The notes below the pieces were generated by a model that did no database searches, was not told where the DNA came from, and saw nothing but the letters and a program-made list of their open reading frames with translations. The translations under genes were made by a program, and so were the position numbers. Below, piece after piece: positions 57,701-64,000 of a stretch of DNA of 64,000 bases; position 1 is the stretch's first letter; every line of letters begins with the position of its first letter. The DNA is from Gavia stellata (Eukaryota; Chordata; Aves; Gaviiformes; Gaviidae), in the NCBI RefSeq assembly GCF_030936135.1, contig NC_082618.1:7289034-7353033 (forward strand), read 5' to 3'.

Positions 57701-60700
57701 AAAGAGCACGTGGTTATCAGCTAAATCCAGAAGGCTTTAGCCAAACCCACTAAACCGCATTAGAGCCAGGAAACAGGGGTAGACACCCATAGCACCTCAC
57801 CACTGGGCAGGATAACAGGCACGTCTGTCATCACAGGGCAAATGGCCTTAGTGCCACCTTACGCACACGCCCATCTGTGACTGAGGCAGTAAAGGACCAA
57901 TTTACAAGGCTTCCTAAATATCTTGCTAACACTGTTCTGCAGAACAGTACAGGGTGTTTCCCATCCTACAAATAACAAGCAAAAGGCAATCTGCAGAAGC
58001 TTCTCCAAGAACGTATGACAAAACAGTTTCATGTTCCTACCTCTGCTGGACATCACTACAATGAAATAGCAACTGTGATTAAAAAGTCCCTTCTCCAGTA
58101 AGCAGAAGGCACCTTCAGTCAGTAAACTGGTTTTAGAAAAACATGCAAGTTAAACAGATCACAGAACTAACACAGCAACATGCAACACAGACCTACCCTC
58201 ATGCCCATATAGAAAGGGATGACTGTGACACGGATGTTCTCTGTGGTTTCTCGGTGCACGTCAGAGAGCTCTAGCCAGGGATGGTTCTTCTCCTGCCATG
58301 CACACAGCGTATCCCTTGCTACAAAAGGTGGAACTGTGGGGAGGGAAAGATGGGAGTTTATGAAGAGAGGCATGCCATAACCAGAGCACTTGCCCCTCAA
58401 AGCAACTCCTTTCACATAGTTACAAAAATTATTTAAAGGAGGCTTTACTGTAACAAACCCCAAACCAGACCAAGAGTTTTACACTGTACCCAAGATGATG
58501 GGTTCTGGATGCTTGTCATAGAATACCTCAGGTATCTGGCTCTGAAGATTTCCCTCTGAAGCCAGAAATTACCTTTTGTTTGGTCGTACATGAGAAACCT
58601 CTCAAAGAGCTCGTGCTGGATGGGCACTTGATCAGTGGAGCTGTAGGGAAGGATATCTTCATGGCTTACATAGTCTAAACCTGAAAAAGAAACCCCAAAA
58701 GCCATTGAACTTCCCCAGCAGAGAGTAGCTCAGAAGTCTCCTGACAGAGAGATGGATCACACTACTGAGATGTTAAGAAAAGGATTTTGGCAGCAGCAGC
58801 CAAAACTGCGTGCAAGAATGGAGGAAACAGGGTAGTAATAACCCTTAGCAGCATTATCCCGAGAGATTTCTCCATAGAATGATTTCTCTGATAAAGACAC
58901 ACTGCCTGGGAAGTGACTGCACTGTCACAAAAAGAACTTTGGGCAGGAAACGCACAGGACAAGAGATCTAGCTGTCCTGGTAGTAAAGCAGAATAGCCCA
59001 TATGGAACAGGGTACGCGTATGGGATCTATTGTCTCAAGAGCATAAAGCAAGTATGCTTGCGTCTGATCAGAGTCTGCTCAACTTCCATCTATCCAAAAG
59101 GGCTTAATGTACCTCAGTCGTTCTGTTGTTTCTAGCACAGCCCTAAACCACAGACAGATCCACTACAGGAACGCCCTGTAGGAACTGCTGCCTCACTGCC
59201 AGAAGGTGACTGTTGGTGACTCTTCTCACCTCACCTCACGACAATCCACATCTCCACAGAGGTTACGGGTGTGTTTTACTCACCTGGTATGGCATAGAGG
59301 GCTCTGCTGTCATCGTGATTTGCCAGGAATGTCACTGCTTCTGTCTGTGACCTCTGGGACTGAGAAAAAGGGAGGTTTATGTCTTTCTATGTGGATTGTT
59401 GTGGGCCAGTTTCCAGCCACATTTCATGTGTGGTTTCATAGTGTGTTTTCTAAAGTGGGTAATGTTTATTTTATTTAACCAATTCACCTCAGAACATCTC
59501 TCCTTTTAATTCCTCTAGACTAATTCTCCACTCAAAAAAGTGAAGAGCATTTTCAGTGCTGCAACCCACATTGATAATGACCTGTGTGCAACAGAGTAGG
59601 AATGCCAACAGGATGGGGAAGTGAGGTTGGAAAGAGGAAACGTGATCCAGAAAACAGTCATATGATGTTCCAGATTATCTTTCTCAGGGAAAATAGGACT
59701 TGAAGAACAAATTTGTCCTAATATTCTAAACAATCAAGATAGCCATCAAAGCCATTTTCTTTCAGTGCCTGTCCATCTAAAGCATTCATACAGGAGAAGA
59801 TATTTGAGTTTCAGTTCCAAGATTATTGGTTACTTACTATATGTGGACAATCCCGGGCATCTATTAGCACCTGATAGTAAGTATGCGTTTTGCCCTTGAC
59901 CTCTTTGGAACCATGGCCTGCCACATTCTCGCTTCTAAAAAGAAAAGCATGGCACTGAGCTCAAACGCAGGACGGCAGCAAACTGTTGTTACCAGGACCA
60001 AGCACATGCCTAAACAATGATTTTTTTTAAAAAATACATTTCACAGTCTGTAATCATTCAATTCCATCCAAATTAAACTCATGTCAGCCACCCACACAAC
60101 GACAGATGAGCCAAGATAACAATCAGCGGTGTTTGTCACAGGCACATCAGCTCTTGTTTTGGACAACTCAGAGTTTCTTCCTGCTCAGTCCAGTCTCCTG
60201 TTTGGGGTGGTGGGTATTTCTACTGCCGTCTGATTCTCTCTCTGCTTACTCCTCATTCCTTCCCAACTCCAAATGCACACTTGCCCGGCACACCTCCAAC
60301 ACAGGCCAGGGGGGAAATGGATGGAAGAGGGGAGAGAAGCAAACAGTGACTCAGTCCACAAGAAGGATGAACTTGGCCTAGTGGGCTGAAACTGGGGAGG
60401 CAGCTGACAAATCCAGCTCACTGGCAATCTACAGAAGCAGCAGCCTGCAATTTTAACACAGGAGCCTAGACCTAACTCAAAAAGCAACATAGGGGGTGGG
60501 GGGGATTATAACAAAGACTATCATGAGGTTTTTTTGTTTTGGTGTTTGTTTGTTTTTTTGTTTTTTTTTTTTTAATTTCCTTCACACACACACTCTCAGC
60601 CTTCACACTTCCATCCTGTCTCTAATTAACACAAAATTATTACTTATGCAATGTCTCTTCTTTAAGCACCTCTCTTCTAGTTTACATCCATGCAAAACAG

Positions 60701-62386
60701 ACCCATACCATTGTCCTTCTTAAAAAGACTTGTTTACCCTAAGCAGGAAACTCGCTACGAAATGTAAATGTAACAGTACAACAACATATAAACCAGAACA
60801 AATCCTTACTTTTCTGTGACAGGAGAAGCCACATCTCGATCATAAAGCCTGGCTTGCCAGGGAAACAGGACTATTCCTCGATAGCCAAACACACTGTGAA
60901 GAAATAGCTGAAAGGAACAAATAATTGCATTTGAATACACAGCAAGCTTTCATCAACTTAGACACAACAGAAAACATGAAGCCAAAAGCCCTTTTCTGAT
61001 AGTATTTTAAGAAATCTGTTAATGGAGGTAATTTACAAGGAGTATGAATACGTGGGATGGGAATACAGGGAGACTCACCTCTGTGTGAACCCAGAGCAAA
61101 ACAAAGAGGGAACATAAACAGTCTGGGATGAGAGAAGGAATTAATGTCATCTCTATCCCATAAAAGTGAACGACTAAACCAGTAATAAAGTAATAGAATG
61201 GCAGAAGTGCAGAAAGGAGACCAGCATGGGAGAGACCGCTCAGGAACACAGAAACAGATCTCTGAGTCATAAGCACAGAAACGAAAAGTTTAGTAGTTAT
61301 TTCTCAAATTCAGCGATTGTCTCTTTTACTCCTACATAGAGAAAACCCTTAAACAAAACCAGCGGAGCAAATGCCATTGTAGGAACAGTTGTGTCATGCT
61401 GCAGATTCTTATCAACTTGCTACTGTCAGATGACTGACAAACTGCAGACACAGCAGAGACAAGGAGCACTGAACTGTGACACTTCTGGCCTCCTGCTACA
61501 ATGCAGCAGCCTCCTTACGGGTAAATCACTCGGCGACCCTATCTCTGTGGAACAAGCCCTTTTCTGACAGTATTTTAAGCAGGGTCAGCTCCGCTCCCCA
61601 GAACCCCTTACCTGACCCGTCTCGTATTTGCCGTGCTGCTTCGGTGCCTCAAACACCCCCACGGTCTCCAGCACTTTGCCCTCTAGACGGTTTCTAGGAG
61701 CAGAGAGGTAGTTTGGCGGGTGTGCAGGGGCTCAACCAGCCCCCGGGCCGGGGGACACACAGCACCCAAGCCCCAGGCGCAGCCCCCCGCCTCACACCTC
61801 CCTCAGGTACCACACATCCCCCACAAGAGCCCCACTACGCACCAGGCTGCCCAGTCGCCCCCCCGCCTTCCCTTCCACCCACCCTTTTCCCAGTCTCCCC
61901 TTTCCCAACTGCCCTGGACACCCCCCCGCCCAGTTGCCTTCTTACCCCAATCCCCCCCTCCCCGACAGCCCCCCACCTCTTCCCGTCCACCCCCAACGAT
62001 CCAACAGCCCCCCAACCCCTACACCCACCCCAAACACCCCCTCAGAGCCCCTCACCCCACCCCAAACCCCCCCTCGCAGCCCCCCACAGCCCGCCTTCCC
62101 CAACGCCTCCACACACCCCTCCCTCACCCCCCCCCTCCCCTCAACACCCCTCAACCGCCCCCCGGGCCCGGCCCAGCCCCGCCTCACCCCCCGCCCCCCT
62201 CCGCAGGCCTCACCGCGACGAGAGGTGCCGCCGCGGCGGCAGCAGCAGCAGCGGGAGGGCCGCGGCTCCCCCCGCGCCCAGGGGCCGCAGCCCGCGGGCC
62301 GGGGGAGGCTCCCAGAGCGGCAGCCCGCGGGCCCGACACCGGCTCAGCGCCGCCGCCACGTACCGCCGCGCCGCGCAGCCCGACAT
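54632..62386 (-). CDS. POLDIP2: POLDIP2 (PDIP38), polymerase delta-interacting protein 2 (complete, 11 exons, 372 aa)
   Basis: POLDIP2 binds DNA polymerase delta/PCNA and PrimPol, and is found in mitochondria with roles in ClpXP adaptor function and redox signalling. Exons: 62214-62386, 61612-61693, 60810-60907, 59838-59934, 59284-59359, 58573-58680, 58197-58333, 57147-57173, 56836-56961, 56349-56428, 54632-54746; all phases close over 373 codons. Residues 1-57 form an Arg/Ala/Leu-rich mitochondrial presequence ending RRHLSSR. A YccV/HspQ-like domain follows (about 60-220; [29 protein letters not shown]), then an ApaG/DUF525 beta domain (about 235-360; [26 protein letters not shown]). It ends PPSGLHW as in mammals. 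Introns 1-6, 7 and 10 exceed 300 bp; apart from G-rich intron 1 they show nothing. Confidence 0.96.
56349..56428 (-). CDS. POLDIP2: POLDIP2 exon 10
   Basis: Codes residues 309-334 ([19 protein letters not shown]). Acceptor TCTCAG, donor GTAAGA. Confidence 0.94.
56836..56961 (-). CDS. POLDIP2: POLDIP2 exon 9
   Basis: Codes residues 267-308 ([19 protein letters not shown], then [14 protein letters not shown]). Acceptor GTCCAG, donor GTAGGT. Confidence 0.94.
57147..57173 (-). CDS. POLDIP2: POLDIP2 exon 8 (27-nt micro-exon)
   Basis: Nine codons, EAQNSHVYW, flanked by a TTGACAG acceptor and a GTAAGT donor. It completes the ApaG-domain sequence in frame exactly where mammals have the same residues. 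Confidence 0.92.
58197..58333 (-). CDS. POLDIP2: POLDIP2 exon 7
   Basis: Codes residues 212-257 ([19 protein letters not shown], then [11 protein letters not shown]), the entry to the ApaG domain. Acceptor CCACAG, donor GTAGGT. Confidence 0.95.
58573..58680 (-). CDS. POLDIP2: POLDIP2 exon 6
   Basis: Codes residues 176-211 ([13 protein letters not shown], then [19 protein letters not shown]). Acceptor TTTCAG, donor GTAATT. Confidence 0.95.
59284..59359 (-). CDS. POLDIP2: POLDIP2 exon 5
   Basis: Codes residues 151-175 ([19 protein letters not shown]). Acceptor CTCAG, donor GTGAGT. Confidence 0.93.
59838..59934 (-). CDS. POLDIP2: POLDIP2 exon 4
   Basis: Codes residues 118-150 ([18 protein letters not shown], then CPHI). 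Acceptor TTTTAG, donor GTAAGT. Confidence 0.93.
60528..60575. repeat. T-rich low-complexity tract (TTTG/T)n
   Basis: An imperfect TTTG/poly-T run in POLDIP2 intron 3, read as an A-rich tract in the transcript. Confidence 0.7.
60810..60907 (-). CDS. POLDIP2: POLDIP2 exon 3
   Basis: Codes residues 86-117 ([19 protein letters not shown]). Acceptor TTTCAG, donor GTAAGG. Confidence 0.94.
61612..61693 (-). CDS. POLDIP2: POLDIP2 exon 2
   Basis: Codes residues 58-85 ([19 protein letters not shown]). Acceptor CCTAG, donor GTAAGG. Confidence 0.94.
61694..62213 (-). other. POLDIP2: POLDIP2 intron 1, strand-asymmetric G-rich intron
   Basis: Between about 61790 and 62200 the plus strand is almost a pure run of C-tracts separated by A/T, so the POLDIP2 transcript carries dozens of G-tracts. 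This is a strong candidate for G-quadruplex or R-loop formation right after the promoter. Long open frames in it on the plus strand come from low complexity and are not genes. Confidence 0.75.
62214..62386 (-). CDS. POLDIP2: POLDIP2 exon 1 (start codon)
   Basis: Codes residues 1-57, the mitochondrial targeting segment ([16 protein letters not shown]). An upstream in-frame ATG at 62443 exists, but this one matches the family N-terminus. Donor GTGAGG. Confidence 0.9.
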
Positions 62387-62547
62387 CCCGCGGCCGGGCC
62401 GACCCCGCCGCCAGCCCACAATGCACCGCGCGCCCGCCTCCACCCCCTCCGCTTCCCGGCGGCCCCCGCGGGGCGGGCAGCGCCGCTCTAGCCCGCCGCC
62501 GCGCTCTATGGCGCTCCCGGTCGCCTAGGCGACGGCGGCCAGGCAAG
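62387..62547. promoter_or_regulatory. Bidirectional promoter of POLDIP2 and TMEM199
   Basis: 161 bp separate the two start codons in a CpG island. It contains a 14-bp palindrome fitting the RFX X-box and, overlapping the TMEM199 ATG, a YY1-type AAGATGGCGTC (62545-62555). The same head-to-head arrangement is known in mammals. Confidence 0.85.
62520..62533. promoter_or_regulatory. RFX-type X-box (perfect 14-bp palindrome)
   Basis: GTCGCCTAGGCGAC is identical to its reverse complement and fits the X-box half-site pattern (RYYNYY, spacer, RRNRAC). It lies 15 bp upstream of the TMEM199 ATG. RFX1-3 binding is inferred. Confidence 0.55.
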
Positions 62548-62719
62548 ATGGCGTCGGCGGTGCGGGCCGGGCGGCGGCTGCGGCAGGCGGTGGAGGGCGG
62601 CGAGCTGGCGGGGCTGCCCGGCGGCCTGCGGGCCGAACTGGAGGCGGCACTGGCCTCCGAAGGCGCCCTGGTACCCTTCGGGCTGCTGCGGAGGCTGCAT
62701 GCTGCGCTGCGGGAGGCAG
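62548..62719 (+). CDS. TMEM199: TMEM199 exon 1
   Basis: Codes residues 1-57, ending [12 protein letters not shown]. Donor GTAGGC. Confidence 0.91.
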
Positions 62720-63046
62720 GTAGGCCGCGCCGCCCCTGGCGCGACAGGCCGCGACCAGCCGGGTCGCCGTTAACCGTCCCGTGGTCCCCCCCTCCCTCCC
62801 CCGCAGGGTCCTCGCTGTATCTACACGAGCTCCTGGAAGGCAGCGAGATCCACCTGCCCGAGGTGCCGGTACAGCCGCGGGTAGGTGAGGGCCGGGCACA
62901 GGCCGCGGGAGGCGGCGCTGCCCCCGGCCCTGACAGTGGCTCTGTCCTTCCGCCAGAACCCCGAGCTGGTGGCCCGGCTGGAGCGGATAAAGGCCAAGCT
63001 GGCCAACGAGGAGTACCGGCGGATGACCCGCAACATCGCTGGCCAG
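62548..63046 (+). CDS. TMEM199: TMEM199 (Vma12-like V-ATPase assembly factor), first three exons (partial gene)
   Basis: TMEM199 is the metazoan counterpart of yeast Vma12, an ER/ERGIC protein needed to assemble the V-ATPase Vo sector; human defects cause a glycosylation disorder. Exons: 62548-62719, 62807-62880, 62957-63046, giving residues 1-112. Residues 1-57 are Ala/Leu/Arg-rich ([18 protein letters not shown], then [14 protein letters not shown]). [18 protein letters not shown] and [20 protein letters not shown] match the cytosolic Vma12 region. The transmembrane exons should lie beyond 64000; I saw none in 63047-64000. The start is chosen by family match and the YY1-type context. Confidence 0.93.
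62807..62880 (+). CDS. TMEM199: TMEM199 exon 2
   Basis: Codes residues 58-82 ([19 protein letters not shown]). Acceptor CCGCAG, donor GTAGGT. Confidence 0.93.
62957..63046 (+). CDS. TMEM199: TMEM199 exon 3
   Basis: Codes residues 83-112 ([19 protein letters not shown], then [10 protein letters not shown]). Acceptor CGCCAG, donor GTGAGG. Confidence 0.92.
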
Positions 63047-64000
63047 GTGAGGGGCCTACGGCATCGCCTGCTGTCAGGATTCACTCCTCAAAAGCGTGGC
63101 CGTTAGCAACCTGACAGATAGCAAAGGAAGTTTGCCCCATAGAGTGAGTGCAGTTCAGAGGGAATGTGGGCAGGGACTTGAGGAGCGCACACTGTAAATG
63201 CACGGGGACAACACATACGGTGTTGAGGGCAGAGGTGGGACGGGGTAACCAGGATGGTGAAATAGAACAGGTACTGACGTTGGGGAACAGCTCACTGTGC
63301 CAAAGATCTCAGGTTTTGATCTGGGAGACTGAGCACCTACGGTAAATGTTTTACTGGGAGCGTCTGTGCTGCCTTTAACGGTTACATTTTCATCATAGTT
63401 TTAAAATGAGATCATCCATGTCAAGGTAAAAGCTGAGAAAACAGGGTAATCGTTGGGCACTCGTTCTTTCCAAGGAAGAGGTGAGATCTTTTGGCACAGT
63501 GACTGTTCGGACAAGCCAGCGTCCCTTCCTGTGGACATTCCTCGCGATCCCATCCTGCCTCTCCCCTGTTAACTCTTGTGGGAAGATCTGCTTTGCTGTC
63601 AAACTTGGCTGCTTCGTCCATGAACCAGGGTGGTTTTAGCACAGCAGGGTAGTAATGACAGCAGGGTAGTAATGACAGCAGTGTTCCTTTCAAACAGTGG
63701 AGAAGCAGAGGAGTATTCCCATATCTGTGTGCTCATCACATTCTTCCCTGCCTCCCTGCCAGTGTCTGGTGTTTGAAATTGCGTAACCGTGTTTGATTTG
63801 ACAAAGAGCGTGCGAGCTTTACAACATTTAGTTCTTGCCAGCTGCATGAACACAGGTGACAAGGTGAGACCCTTTGGTGTCTCTATTCAAGACAAACCTG
63901 CAGCAGAGAACCTACAGGGAAGACAACGCTCACACTCGGAGAAGTGCTTTGATTAGAAATGATCCCTTCTCAATGTCCTTGAATCAGACCACAAACGTAA
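63047..64000 (+). other. TMEM199: TMEM199 intron 3 (incomplete)
   Basis: No further exon was recognised. The only pattern is a short 17-bp tandem repeat at 63641-63681. Confidence 0.6.
63641..63681. repeat. 17-bp tandem repeat, 2.4 copies
   Basis: The unit ACAGCAGGGTAGTAATG is repeated exactly twice and then followed by its first seven bases. Confidence 0.85.

Noticed and set aside
61713-63114. Long plus-strand open frames, up to about 464 codons, rich in Pro/Arg/Ala, running through the POLDIP2-TMEM199 promoter
   Set aside because: They come from C-rich low-complexity intron and CpG island without stops. Only the part from 62548 in TMEM199 exon 1 is real, and the splice sites cut the rest.
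1-64000. Retroviral or other LTR elements, CRISPR arrays, bacterial-type operons, tRNA and rRNA genes
   Set aside because: None of the expected motifs or repeat structures were seen on either strand.

Overview
The window is vertebrate nuclear DNA, most probably from a bird. Genes have many GT-AG introns and CpG-island promoters. The only interspersed repeats I recognise are CR1-type LINEs, some of them avian-style with the short terminal octamer-like repeat. The gene order SMG6 - SRR - TSR1 - POLDIP2 - TMEM199 joins neighbours that I recall lying on two separate parts of human chromosome 17, which fits sauropsid synteny. A crocodilian or turtle is not excluded.

Layout: positions 1-42632 hold the 5' part of SMG6 on the minus strand: ten coding exons, about 959 of roughly 1,420 codons. 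Two of its introns are very long (over 12 kb and 15.7 kb). The remaining C-terminal exons, including the PIN nuclease domain, lie left of the window. SRR (plus strand, 42745-44957) starts only 112 bp from the SMG6 start codon, in a shared CpG-rich promoter with NRF1-like and YY1-like motifs. TSR1 (minus strand, 51902-45650, 15 exons) meets SRR tail to tail and carries two copies of a C/D-box snoRNA, SNORD91, in introns 8 and 11. POLDIP2 (minus strand, 62386-54632, 11 exons, with a 27-nt micro-exon) follows. It shares a 161-bp head-to-head promoter with TMEM199 (plus strand, from 62548; first three exons only), where a perfect 14-bp palindrome matches the RFX X-box pattern.

Functional picture: SMG6 acts in nonsense-mediated mRNA decay. 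SRR is the PLP enzyme that makes D-serine. TSR1 is a 40S ribosome assembly factor whose introns release snoRNAs that can pair with 28S rRNA just 3' of the sarcin-ricin loop. POLDIP2 is a mitochondrial/nuclear ApaG-domain protein. TMEM199 is the Vma12-like V-ATPase assembly factor. All exon models were built by reading splice sites and matching the protein families from memory; the coding lengths close in frame for SRR (336 aa), TSR1 (807 aa) and POLDIP2 (372 aa). Nothing resembling an unknown multi-gene system was seen. The most informative non-coding signals are the snoRNA pair with its rRNA complementarity, the X-box palindrome, an internal CpG island that could drive a short SMG6 transcript, and a set of overlapping hairpins in SMG6 intron 8.
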